Shown: positions 51,703 through 59,496 of the stretch, in pieces
How positions within the stretch are numbered: the first letter of the stretch is position 1
Layout: every line of letters starts with the position of its first letter
IMG/VR virus record: IMGVR_UViG_3300037189_012019
Span: 1-64,000 of that record
Source of the DNA: a virus
Length of the DNA: 64,000 nt
Reading direction: 5' to 3' (one strand)
Notes under the pieces: generated by a model
The model's database searches: none
What the model was told of the DNA's origin: nothing
The model's input: only the letters and a program-made list of their open reading frames with translations
Position numbers and translations under genes: made by a program

Positions 51703-52098
51703 ATGGGAACTATTCTCGTTCTACTAGTAGTGGCCGCTGGAGTTGCATTAATTTACAAACTCTTAAGTCACAAAGATGATGCTTCTGAACAATCTGAAAC
51801 TTTAAAAGTTGATGAAATTGTTGAGCAAGCAGCAAAGAAGGAACCACCAAAGTGTGGTTGTGGTCGCAGTTCAACTGGTTATTGTGTTGGATTGCATAAG
51901 TTGAGTGATGCTGAATGGGCTATAAGCGATAAGAACCCAAACCGTGTTGAAGTTGCACCAGTAGTTGTAACTGCCGATACACCAAGCACCACCACCGAAG
52001 CCGCATCTGCCCCAAAGAAGGCACGTGCCGCAAAGCCAAAAAAAGCGACAGAAGCCGCTGAAAAGCCTAAAAAGCCCAAGGCTAAAAAAGCAAAGTAA
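51703..52098 (+). CDS. Membrane-anchored CDGSH-like Fe-S protein
   Basis: 131 residues: an N-terminal membrane helix (ILVLLVVAAGVALIYKL), a CGCGRSSTGYCVGLHKL motif (residues about 50-66) resembling the C-x-C-x2-S...C-x3-H ligand set of CDGSH iron-sulfur proteins with one residue fewer, and a Lys/Ala-rich tail (KKATEAAEKPKKPKAKKAK). CDGSH proteins bind 2Fe-2S clusters. The membrane anchor plus basic tail is unusual. A strong terminator follows. Confidence 0.55.
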   Translation: MGTILVLLVVAAGVALIYKLLSHKDDASEQSETLKVDEIVEQAAKKEPPKCGCGRSSTGYCVGLHKLSDAEWAISDKNPNRVEVAPVVVTADTPSTTTEAASAPKKARAAKPKKATEAAEKPKKPKAKKAK

Positions 52099-52100
52099 TT

Positions 52101-52125
52101 AAAAGACCGCTTCGGCGGTCTTTTT
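52101..52125 (+). terminator. Intrinsic terminator with TTCG loop
   Basis: AAAAGACCGC, TTCG loop, GCGGTCTTTTT; 10-bp stem and T-run. Confidence 0.92.
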
Positions 52126-52154
52126 CTTTGACGTTTTTATGAAGCGTCCTTTAG

Positions 52155-52161
52155 GTAAATA
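52155..52161 (+). promoter_or_regulatory. T4-type late promoter
   Basis: GTAAATATT; predicted +1 near 52167, with AAAAGGAG before ATG 52199. Confidence 0.6.
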
Positions 52162-52198
52162 TTGGTGCAGCGTATTTCACACTCAAAAGGAGACATAG

Positions 52199-53134
52199 AT
52201 GGCAGCACCTACATTAGATTCATTACAAGCTGAAATAAACGATATAAAAGCAAAATTATGTGCAGTTGGAACAATTTTAAGTGATTATTGCACATTTGTT
52301 CCTAAAGTAGAAATACCAAAAGACCCATTTTTACATCTTGATGGTTCAAAATATAATGGCACTGGTAATTGGATTGATCAAACAGGTCGTGGTTTAGATG
52401 CTGTTCCCGTAGCAGCGACAAACACTCCAACTTATGATGCAGTAAATAAATGTTTCAATTTTGACGTTGTTAATCATAACGCATTTAAAATTGATACAAA
52501 GAAGCATGTTACCAGTATACCTGGTATGAGTGCAGCTGACTTTGCTAAAATGAGTGATCCTAACGGAACACAACAATTAGGTTATCAGTTAAATGCTAAG
52601 AAGCCTCGTACCTTTGCAACATGGGTAAAGTTTAAACCATTTGGACAATCAGTTATTCCTGGATACGGTAAAATTGTTAGTCAGTATGTTCTCGGTTTTG
52701 GCCGTAATGAATCAGGTTATCTATACTCATTAGGTAGTACTTGGGATGCTCGTCCAATGCTATACAATGGTAACTATGATGGCTGGACTTCATTTACAGA
52801 TCCTCAAGTAGGAACTAATAATTACCAAAAACAAGAAATGTCAACAGCATTTGTTGATCAATGGATATTGATGGTTGCTACATTTGATGGCACAACCAAC
52901 ACAATTTATATTGACGATGGTGAAACTAAACAGTCATGGGTTCCAAGAACACAACTTAATACAATACCAGACTTATTCTATATTGGTCGTCAACCAGTAA
53001 CTACTAATACAGAAGCAAAGTTTAACGAAAGTTTAACTGGTTCTGTTGGTATGGTAACTGTCTATAACAGAGCCTTGACCGTAGAGGAAGTTAAGCAGTA
53101 TTTTGAAGCTACCAAGGCAACTTATAAGAAATAA
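52199..53134 (+). CDS. LamG/concanavalin-like virion protein
   Basis: 311 residues: a short helical N-terminus, then a jelly-roll pattern with GTGNWIDQTGRGLDA, FATWVKFKPFG and a final WILMVATFDGTTNTIYIDDGE and GSVGMVTVYNRALTVEEV, the typical end of LamG/concanavalin-A-like lectin domains. It likely binds carbohydrate on the host or decorates the head. Monocistronic: late promoter before, terminator after. Confidence 0.75.
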   Translation: MAAPTLDSLQAEINDIKAKLCAVGTILSDYCTFVPKVEIPKDPFLHLDGSKYNGTGNWIDQTGRGLDAVPVAATNTPTYDAVNKCFNFDVVNHNAFKIDTKKHVTSIPGMSAADFAKMSDPNGTQQLGYQLNAKKPRTFATWVKFKPFGQSVIPGYGKIVSQYVLGFGRNESGYLYSLGSTWDARPMLYNGNYDGWTSFTDPQVGTNNYQKQEMSTAFVDQWILMVATFDGTTNTIYIDDGETKQSWVPRTQLNTIPDLFYIGRQPVTTNTEAKFNESLTGSVGMVTVYNRALTVEEVKQYFEATKATYKK

Positions 53135-53160
53135 TATATTATATAATTGCTAACCCATTG

Positions 53161-53191
53161 AAAAAGCACCGTTTTTTACGGTGCTTTTTTT
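53161..53191 (+). terminator. Intrinsic terminator
   Basis: AAAAAGCACCG (53161-53171), 7-nt loop, CGGTGCTTTTT plus T-run; 11-bp stem. Confidence 0.95.
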
Positions 53192-53193
53192 GC

Positions 53194-53221
53194 TTGACAG
53201 ACCCCAAATATATGATATTAT
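53194..53221 (+). promoter_or_regulatory. Sigma70-type promoter
   Basis: TTGACA (53194-53199), 16-nt spacer, TATTAT (53216-53221); GGAG then ATG 53251. Confidence 0.75.
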
Positions 53222-53250
53222 AAGTCATAGATTGTTGATGGAGAAACAAT

Positions 53251-53487
53251 ATGACTGACACTGATTTTGCCATGTTTGGTATGTCCAAAGCCGATATCCG
53301 TGACCAATATATCAATAATATTACCGCCAAGTTGTCAGGTTTGGAAATGGTTGTTATGGGTATTTTGAGCGATTGCCAAGAAATGCAGAACTACGGCGTC
53401 GATACCAAAGAACGCATCCGCAAACAGATGAATATCGCCAAGTTTATTCTTGCCGAAATGATGCAAGAAAAACGTCAAGCGGCTTGA
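53251..53487 (+). CDS. Small hypothetical early protein
   Basis: 78 residues, helical, with a Cys and several Met (MVVMGILSDCQEMQ). It begins an early operon of three small genes, at sigma70-like promoter 53194. Function unknown. Confidence 0.6.
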   Translation: MTDTDFAMFGMSKADIRDQYINNITAKLSGLEMVVMGILSDCQEMQNYGVDTKERIRKQMNIAKFILAEMMQEKRQAA

Positions 53488-53497
53488 TAGGTGCGAT

Positions 53498-53842
53498 ATG
53501 AACGTTACAGTCCAAAACACCCTTTATGGTCGTAAAACCAAAATTGTGTATAGTGGTGAGGAAATGCCACTTCCTAAATGGGTAGATTATCCTGCCATCG
53601 CATTATCAACGGGTGATCGCCAATTTCCTGTTCGTATCATCGCACGTGAGCATATTACTAAAATTGACAATGAACTTGTTGAACAAAAGTTTGTTGCTGA
53701 ACCTGTTGCAAAACGCACGATTAAAGTTAGTGGTAGCAAAGGTAACACATATCTTGTAACCATTGATGGTAAGTATAAATCTTGCACTTGCAGTGGTTTT
53801 CAATTTCGTCGCAACTGTCGTCATGTCGTAGAGGCTGCATAA
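53498..53842 (+). CDS. SWIM-type zinc-finger protein
   Basis: 114 residues; the C-terminus has KSCTCSGFQFRRNCRHVVE, the CxCxnCxH SWIM zinc-binding motif, preceded by a strand-rich segment with YLVTIDGK. SWIM domains bind DNA or proteins. Its stop overlaps the next start (TAATG). Confidence 0.7.
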   Translation: MNVTVQNTLYGRKTKIVYSGEEMPLPKWVDYPAIALSTGDRQFPVRIIAREHITKIDNELVEQKFVAEPVAKRTIKVSGSKGNTYLVTIDGKYKSCTCSGFQFRRNCRHVVEAA

Positions 53843-54069
53843 TGTCCGAAGTTATCGATTGTTCAAATAAATTCAAACATCTTAAAATTCTTAATCATAT
53901 TAAGCGTATTATTGCTAATACTGATTATGCTGATTATGTAAGTGCAGTGACTTATCCTGATGAACGCCAAGAAAGTGGTCTTGGCGTTGCTATTGTTACC
54001 ACTGATGGTACATCAAAACTGCTTGATTTGCGTGAATATGATATTGAAAAAATTTATAATATTAAATAA
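53842..54069 (+). CDS. Small hypothetical protein
   Basis: 75 residues from ATG 53842 in a TAATG overlap. An alternative upstream start lies in the SWIM gene. The end is alpha/beta (GLGVAIVTTDGTSKLLDL). Unknown function, in the same early operon. Confidence 0.5.
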   Translation: MSEVIDCSNKFKHLKILNHIKRIIANTDYADYVSAVTYPDERQESGLGVAIVTTDGTSKLLDLREYDIEKIYNIK

Positions 54070-54073
54070 AAAA

Positions 54074-55030
54074 ATGAAAAAATTTATAAAATTTGATTCA
54101 AAAATTTCATCTTTTGAAACTGTATGTTTTTACTCTAATAAAAATTATCAATTTGTTAATTTTAGTGAAGAATATAAAATTAAAGATGAAGATATTTTAG
54201 TATTAACTCTTAACTCTAAAAATTTTTCTTTAGATTTAAAAAACGAACCTTACCGTATTCAAAAAATTATAGAAAAATATCCAAATAATTTTATTTTTTA
54301 TGATTTAATTGGTGAAGAAGATTTTAATATTAAGATTGAACATAGTAATTTGTATTTTCTTTATGGAAATTACCCATCAATCAAAAAACAAAATTATTTT
54401 TATTTTCCTTTTTACTGGTGGTTGATTGAGTCAATTTGTAAAAAAACTTATATACCTCAAAAAAACTACGAGAAAAAGTTTTTAATGCCAGTTGCACAAT
54501 ATAAAAAATGGAGAGAAAGATTTATCCACTATATGACATTTTATTTAAAAGATGCAATTTATAGTCAAGTATACAAAAAAATATATCTTCCCAATGATGG
54601 ATCTAATAATAGTTTTAATGATAGATTTTTTAATCCAAGTTGGTATGATTCTACATTTTTTTCGTTAGTTCTTGAAACAAATATAAACAATAACTCAATT
54701 TTTATAACGGAAAAAACATTTAAACCAATACAATATTTTCATCCATACATGGTTATGGGTTCGAAAAATTCTCTTAAACTTATGAAGGATTGGGGCTTCC
54801 AAACCTTTGAAAATTTATTTGATGAATCATATGATGAAGAAGAAGATTTTATTAAAAAAGTTAAAATTATACAAGATAATATTGAAAACTTTAATTATTC
54901 ACCATATGATTCTATAACAAAAGAAAAACTAGAATTAAATTATAATAATTTCTATCAAAAAAAACAAATAAATCAATATTCAGAAAATGTGTTTTTTCCA
55001 GAAATAGAAAAAGTTATTAATTCTCAATAA
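54074..55030 (+). CDS. Putative glycosyltransferase-like protein
   Basis: About 318 residues from ATG 54074, markedly richer in Lys/Asn/Phe than its neighbours. The C-terminal FITEKTFKPIQYFHPYMVMGS block resembles the acceptor/donor motif of GT10-like and phage glycosyltransferase-like families (EKtfKPi). No DxD is obvious. It converges with the next gene by 14 nt. Its composition suggests recent acquisition. Confidence 0.45.
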   Translation: MKKFIKFDSKISSFETVCFYSNKNYQFVNFSEEYKIKDEDILVLTLNSKNFSLDLKNEPYRIQKIIEKYPNNFIFYDLIGEEDFNIKIEHSNLYFLYGNYPSIKKQNYFYFPFYWWLIESICKKTYIPQKNYEKKFLMPVAQYKKWRERFIHYMTFYLKDAIYSQVYKKIYLPNDGSNNSFNDRFFNPSWYDSTFFSLVLETNINNNSIFITEKTFKPIQYFHPYMVMGSKNSLKLMKDWGFQTFENLFDESYDEEEDFIKKVKIIQDNIENFNYSPYDSITKEKLELNYNNFYQKKQINQYSENVFFPEIEKVINSQ

Positions 55031-55751
55031 AGGTTCCGTTTGGTGCTACGTGTCCACGAACACCTGTGCGATCAAATTCAATGATTGCATCACGAGGTAA
55101 AAACTTATGCCAAAGATGTTCTATATCAATATATCCACCAACGCTTACACGTTCTTGCATATGGTTAATCATATCTTCAAGAAGCATTAAAAATTCACGT
55201 TGACGGTTTGCACCAAAGCTATAAACACGTAACATATATTGTTGGTCAATACCAGTGATACCGTGAGCAAACTGACTTAACAAGCGTTTGCTTACAACAT
55301 ATTTGTCACCAATTATATCATTTTCATAATCTTTAGTATTAAAGCGGTCAGTGAGTGTGTAACGACCACTTACTTTAAAAATGCGGTCGCAACCATCAAA
55401 CCAACCTTCTTCAAGTGCATATGTGAAAAAGCTACGAACTACACACATTTCAGTAAGATTTTTTACAATATCCTGAACTTGAATATTTTTATGAATTTCA
55501 ACAACATTATCATCAAGACTAAAATCAATAAAATGATCTACATCTTTTGTTAATGTTTCAATTTGTTCATCAGTCAAGCCAGGAATACCACAATCTGTTA
55601 AACAAATAACAGCATTTGGAATACGTTCACGAACACTTGCAATAGTTTCAAGTGTTTGTTCTAGTCGCTCTGCTGGACTATAAAGTGAAAACTTTGCATT
55701 AATTGCACTGGTGATAAAAACACCATATTTCTTTTCTTTTTTCTTAGACAT
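55017..55751 (-). CDS. Putative glycan-related protein
   Basis: 244 residues with VICLTDCGIPGLTDEQI and DRIFKVSGRYTLTDRF, a FKxSGRYxL pattern I associate with glycosyltransferase-like proteins encoded beside sugar dehydratases. It lies head-to-tail with the epimerase on the minus strand (8-nt overlap), so both likely work on the same sugar. Confidence 0.45.
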   Translation of the reverse strand: MSKKKEKKYGVFITSAINAKFSLYSPAERLEQTLETIASVRERIPNAVICLTDCGIPGLTDEQIETLTKDVDHFIDFSLDDNVVEIHKNIQVQDIVKNLTEMCVVRSFFTYALEEGWFDGCDRIFKVSGRYTLTDRFNTKDYENDIIGDKYVVSKRLLSQFAHGITGIDQQYMLRVYSFGANRQREFLMLLEDMINHMQERVSVGGYIDIEHLWHKFLPRDAIIEFDRTGVRGHVAPNGTFIEN

Positions 55752-56778
55752 CTAAGTTCAACCAATCTGGACGAGCAAGGGTCCAATCTACAACTTGTTT
55801 AATACGTTCTGTAAGTTCAATAGTAGGTTCCCAACCAAGGTTCTTCATAAACTCACCGCTAAGTGCGTAACGAAGATCATGACCAGGACGGCTGCTATGG
55901 AAGTCAACCATTTCATAGTTAAGGGGTTTGCCTTGACTATCGGCAATAATCTGTGCTAGTTCTAGGTTATTGATTTCCTGTTTACCTACAATGTTGAACT
56001 TTGGACATTTTGCACCACCAAACTCTGGTGGCATTACAAAATCCTTAAGACCAAGAATAAACATAAGTGCACTGGCAACATCCTTGGCATGAATATAGTG
56101 ACGTGAACCAGGAATAGTGCGAGTTCTATCACTATGAACTGTAATAGTTTCACCATCACGAGCTTTGCGGATACACATAGGAATAAACTTCTCTGGATGC
56201 TGACGCTCACCAAATACGTTCATGGTATGTGTCACATAAACTGGAAGACCATAAGTGTTTTCATAACATACTGCTAATTCTTCACCGCCAGCCTTGGTAG
56301 CACTATATGGATTACCGCTGTTATAGCGATCATACTCACCATAGTTTACGCCATGCGGTGCAGGACCAAATACTTCATCAGTTGAGAAATATACAAAACG
56401 TTCTAAATTATCACATTTACGAGCAAATTCAAGAATATTACAAGTTCCAACAACATTATCAAGAACGAACTCCATAGGGTAATCAATACTACGATCAACG
56501 TGAGAACCAGCGGCCAAGTGAAGAATAATATCAACAGGACCGATACGAGTTTTAGTAAGAGGGTTAATTTCTGCTTTGAGATCATGAAATATTACCTTTA
56601 CACGTTTTTGTGTTTGTGGATCATGATCTTGCATCATATCATGCAGACGATTTAGGTTACCGCTAAAGTCCAAGCGGTCAAGACTGACAATATTCCAATC
56701 TGTAGTTTTAAGGATATGATCAATAACATGGTGTGCAATAAATCCTGCGCCGCCAGTAATAAGAACGTTCTTTGACAT
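55744..56778 (-). CDS. dTDP-glucose 4,6-dehydratase-like NAD epimerase/dehydratase
   Basis: 344 residues of the extended SDR family: TGGAGFI (NAD-binding), HLAAGSHVD, FSTDEVFG and YSATKAGGEE with the YxxxK active site, plus the RHYIHAKDVASAL block. Highest resemblance is to RfbB-type 4,6-dehydratases. It would make a dTDP- or GDP-linked deoxysugar precursor. A GGAG site precedes the ATG. Operon mate: the 244-residue gene downstream. Confidence 0.8.
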   Translation of the reverse strand: MSKNVLITGGAGFIAHHVIDHILKTTDWNIVSLDRLDFSGNLNRLHDMMQDHDPQTQKRVKVIFHDLKAEINPLTKTRIGPVDIILHLAAGSHVDRSIDYPMEFVLDNVVGTCNILEFARKCDNLERFVYFSTDEVFGPAPHGVNYGEYDRYNSGNPYSATKAGGEELAVCYENTYGLPVYVTHTMNVFGERQHPEKFIPMCIRKARDGETITVHSDRTRTIPGSRHYIHAKDVASALMFILGLKDFVMPPEFGGAKCPKFNIVGKQEINNLELAQIIADSQGKPLNYEMVDFHSSRPGHDLRYALSGEFMKNLGWEPTIELTERIKQVVDWTLARPDWLNLDV

Positions 56779-56816
56779 ATTTTCTCCGTGTATTTTAATA
56801 ATATATAGGATATTTC

Positions 56817-56845
56817 TTGACAGGTCAATAATTTAATGCTAAATT
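56817..56845 (+). promoter_or_regulatory. Sigma70-type promoter (tRNA-Gln)
   Basis: TTGACA (56817-56822), 17-nt spacer, TAAATT (56840-56845); the tRNA starts 12 nt downstream. Confidence 0.75.
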
Positions 56846-56856
56846 ATAAAAACGAT

Positions 56857-56932
56857 TGGGGAGTGGTGGAATTGGCAACACGCTTGACTTTGACTCAAGA
56901 GATTCCAGGTTCGATCCCTGGCTCCCCAGCCA
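56857..56932 (+). tRNA. tRNA-Gln (anticodon TTG), encoded CCA
   Basis: Acceptor TGGGGAG/CTCCCCA with a U1-A72 type pair, anticodon stem CTTGA/TCAAG and loop CTTTGAC (anticodon TTG), T-arm loop TTCGATC, then G-CCA. It reads CAA codons. Confidence 0.93.
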
Positions 56933-56942
56933 GCCAGCCTAA

Positions 56943-56950
56943 AATAAATA
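56943..56950 (+). promoter_or_regulatory. T4-type late promoter (curli-like operon)
   Basis: AATAAATA; predicted +1 at 56956, one base from the second ATG (56955) of the CHAP gene. Confidence 0.5.
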
Positions 56951-56951
56951 T

Positions 56952-57482
56952 ATGATGAAAAGATTATTAGCAATAATTGGTATTTGTCTAATACCTTTCA
57001 ATAGTGCAAGCGCATTTGAATTAACGATTCCATTTAATTGGGACTCCAATGGTTTAACATTTGGTGAAACACGTGGTGATATAATGCAAATAGCCATGAA
57101 TTATAATGGTTATGATGCAAAAAAGAATCGTAAAGAATTACAAGCCATATTAGATATTGATCCTGTAAAAATTCCTTGGTGTGCTGGTTTTATAAACTAT
57201 GTATTAGAACGTGCTGGTTATGATTCCACTGGTAATTTAAGTGCAGCAAGTTATCATAACTACGGAATAAAAGTTACAGACCCCCAACCAGGCGATATTG
57301 TCTTAATGCGCCGTAGCGGTGGAAGTGGTCGCCATGTCGCTTTCTTTTATGGTTGGACATTTGATAATGGTATAAAGTATGTTCAACTTCTTGGTGGAAA
57401 CCAAGACGACAGTGTTAACATAAGCGCATATCCTGTAGCATCAATAGTTGAATTTCGCAGACCTATAAAGAAATTGTCTTAA
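56952..57482 (+). CDS. Secreted CHAP/NlpC-type peptidase
   Basis: 176 residues. Signal peptide (about 1-22, ending NSASA), then PWCAGFINYVLERAGY (catalytic Cys) and GRHVAFFYG (catalytic His), the CHAP-type amidase/peptidase pattern. It would cut peptide cross-links in the periplasm, either for lysis or to clear space for CsgG-like pores next to it. Two ATGs (56952, 56955) are possible. First gene of the late operon. Confidence 0.8.
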   Translation: MMKRLLAIIGICLIPFNSASAFELTIPFNWDSNGLTFGETRGDIMQIAMNYNGYDAKKNRKELQAILDIDPVKIPWCAGFINYVLERAGYDSTGNLSAASYHNYGIKVTDPQPGDIVLMRRSGGSGRHVAFFYGWTFDNGIKYVQLLGGNQDDSVNISAYPVASIVEFRRPIKKLS

Positions 57483-57493
57483 TATTATTAAAA

Positions 57494-57522
57494 AATCCTC
57501 ATAATAAATAAAAAAGAGGATT
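57494..57522 (+). repeat. RBS-masking hairpin with nested late promoter (csgF)
   Basis: AATCCTC (57494-57500)/GAGGATT (57516-57522). The late box AATAAATA lies in the loop and the GAGG of the 3' arm is the csgF ribosome-binding site. Confidence 0.75.
57503..57510 (+). promoter_or_regulatory. T4-type late promoter in hairpin loop
   Basis: AATAAATA; predicted +1 at 57516, the first base of the hairpin's 3' arm. Confidence 0.6.
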
Positions 57523-57525
57523 AAT

Positions 57526-57975
57526 ATGCGTAAAATTGTGCCTTTTTTCATCACTGGAATGATGTTTTCTACACCTGTCTTTGCAAGTGGAATGGTTTTT
57601 GGTTTTAAAAATCCAGAGTTTAGCGGCGATGGTTACAGTAGTCATGCACTGACTATTGAAAATGAAGAATACACTCGTCGTAAAGCACGTGAAGCAGAAG
57701 AAAAAGCTGCAAAAGAAGCAGCTGAATCAAAGGCAAATAACACAAATTTAAATAAGTTTCTCAACAATCTGGAAAGCCGTATCTATGCACAATTAAGTTT
57801 GCAATTAAGCAATGCTATGTTTGCTGATGGGGCAACCACTGGTACAATGCAGTTTGAGGGTAGCACTTTAACATGGTTAAAAGATACTGTTAACCAAACT
57901 ATTACTCTTACTGTCATTGATGCTACTGGTAATCGGACTGATGTCACAGTTCCAATAGGGAGTTTCAAGTTCTAA
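57526..57975 (+). CDS. csgF: CsgF-like curli assembly protein
   Basis: 149 residues. Signal peptide ends TPVFA; the mature start SGMVFGFKNPEFSG matches the CsgF N-terminus (GTMTFQFRNPNFGG type) that plugs into the CsgG pore. Then a helical Ala/Glu stretch and the C-terminal LNNLESRIYAQLSLQLSNA and TLTVIDATGNRTDVTVPIG beta region as in CsgF. In bacteria it couples secreted curlin to the surface. Overlaps csgG (TAATG). Confidence 0.8.
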   Translation: MRKIVPFFITGMMFSTPVFASGMVFGFKNPEFSGDGYSSHALTIENEEYTRRKAREAEEKAAKEAAESKANNTNLNKFLNNLESRIYAQLSLQLSNAMFADGATTGTMQFEGSTLTWLKDTVNQTITLTVIDATGNRTDVTVPIGSFKF

Positions 57976-58784
57976 TGCGTAAGATAGTATTTTCAATTAT
58001 GGCAATGATGTTAGCTGGTTGTAATACAACCATACCATATGAGGCAAAGGTTCCTGAAAAGGCTACGCCCATGCCACAAATAATTAAAAAAAGTACATAT
58101 AATGAATTATCAAGTATGCCACCACCAGCGGGTCCACCTATCACTATTGCCATGTATGGTTTTAATGATAAGACTGGACAACGTAAAGAAAATGACAAAT
58201 TTAGTGTATTAAGCAGTGCAGTAACACAAGGTGGTGAAGTATTTTTAATTAAAGCATTGCAAGATGCTGGTCGTGGTAAATGGTTTCAAGTTGTAGAACG
58301 TGTGGGTTTAGATGATCTTATTAAAGAACGTCAACTTATTCGTAATCAACGTGAAACTTATGAAGGTAAAGATGCAAAACCATTATCACCAATGCTTATT
58401 GCTGGTGTAATGGTAGAAGGTGGTATCGTAGGTTACGATACGAATGTTCAAAGTGGTGGTGCAGGAGCTGCCATGTTAGGTATTGGAATAAGTCAACAAT
58501 ATAGAACTGATGTAGTCACAGTTGTTTTACGATTAATCAGTGTTCATACAGGTGAAGTCCTTGTAAGTGCTGGTGCCACAAAAACTATTTTAAGCACTGG
58601 TGGAAATGGAAATGCACTAACATTTCTTGACCAAGGAACTATGAGTATTCAATTAGAAGCAGGTGCAAATGTCAACGAACCCACCACATATGCTGTGCGT
58701 CTGGCAACAGAAGCAGCCGTTGTGGATATGATCAAACAGGGTGCAAATAAAGGTTTATGGGGTTTTGCTTCCGATAAAAAGTAA
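57975..58784 (+). CDS. csgG: CsgG-like outer-membrane curli secretion channel
   Basis: 269 residues. Lipobox MLAGCN, then the CsgG core with VVERVGLDDLIKERQ, the diagnostic GGIVGYDTNVQSGGAGAAMLGIG and QYRTDVVTVVLRLISV and a SAGATKTILST strand. CsgG forms a nonameric lipoprotein pore that exports curlin subunits. A phage copy with its own csgF and two curlin-like genes forms a compact export cassette. No CsgE or CsgC is present. Confidence 0.9.
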   Translation: MRKIVFSIMAMMLAGCNTTIPYEAKVPEKATPMPQIIKKSTYNELSSMPPPAGPPITIAMYGFNDKTGQRKENDKFSVLSSAVTQGGEVFLIKALQDAGRGKWFQVVERVGLDDLIKERQLIRNQRETYEGKDAKPLSPMLIAGVMVEGGIVGYDTNVQSGGAGAAMLGIGISQQYRTDVVTVVLRLISVHTGEVLVSAGATKTILSTGGNGNALTFLDQGTMSIQLEAGANVNEPTTYAVRLATEAAVVDMIKQGANKGLWGFASDKK

Positions 58785-58789
58785 GCAAT

Positions 58790-58803
58790 ACTCCTAAAGG
58801 AGT
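58790..58803 (+). promoter_or_regulatory. RBS hairpin of curlin gene
   Basis: ACTCC, TAAA loop, GGAGT sequesters the AAAGGAG ribosome-binding site ahead of the TTG start; the csgG stop at 58784 lies 6 nt upstream, so terminating ribosomes could open it. Confidence 0.6.
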
Positions 58804-58809
58804 AGGCAT

Positions 58810-59496
58810 TTGAATAAGGTATTAAGAACAGCATTAATGGCTGTTGGGTTGCTGTATGCAAGCAATGTGTTTGCAGGTACAACCAATAACGTGTATATCG
58901 ACCAAGTTGGTAGTGGAAGCACTATCGGCATCACTCAAACAGGTAGTGGTAATGAAGTCGGTAATGACACGACTCGTGCCACTTTTAATGGTAATACGCA
59001 AACTGTAAGCATTGATCAAGTAGGAAGCCAAAATACACATAATGTTAATATGCAAGGTGCAAGTAGTAGTTTAAACAGCACTGTAACTGGTGATAGCAAC
59101 ACTGTGAATGTTGCTTGCGGTGCCGCACCAACAACAACTTGTACTGATACAAGCATTACTGCAAACGCAACTGGTAGTGGAAATACATTAAGTGTGACTG
59201 CAAGTGCAAAAAGCACTATGGGTATTGCTGTAACTGGTGACAATAATAATGCAAGTATCAACAGTAGCACTACTAATATGTTAGGTGCAAAGGCTGATAT
59301 TAAAGCAACTGGTGACAGTAATGTAGTAAGCGTTCAACAAAGTGGTCCTGCTGGCGCTACTGGTTTTGATGCAAAAGTTGATGTAACAGGTAGTTCAAAT
59401 AACGTTGGAGTGACACAAGGTGGCACAATCGATAGTAAAGTTGATATCAAGAGCAACGGTTCTAACAACAGTATTACTGTTAACAGCAGTAACTGA
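58810..59496 (+). CDS. Curlin-like amyloid subunit
   Basis: 228 residues from TTG. Signal peptide ends ASNVFA. The mature protein has repeats of the curlin type (YIDQVGSGSTIGITQTGSGNEV, SIDQVGSQNTHNVNMQG) with Gln/Asn ladders, then degenerate Thr/Asn/Ser-rich repeats. Role: amyloid-like subunit exported by CsgG. Overlaps the FecR gene by 77 nt in another frame. Confidence 0.75.
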   Translation: MNKVLRTALMAVGLLYASNVFAGTTNNVYIDQVGSGSTIGITQTGSGNEVGNDTTRATFNGNTQTVSIDQVGSQNTHNVNMQGASSSLNSTVTGDSNTVNVACGAAPTTTCTDTSITANATGSGNTLSVTASAKSTMGIAVTGDNNNASINSSTTNMLGAKADIKATGDSNVVSVQQSGPAGATGFDAKVDVTGSSNNVGVTQGGTIDSKVDIKSNGSNNSITVNSSN

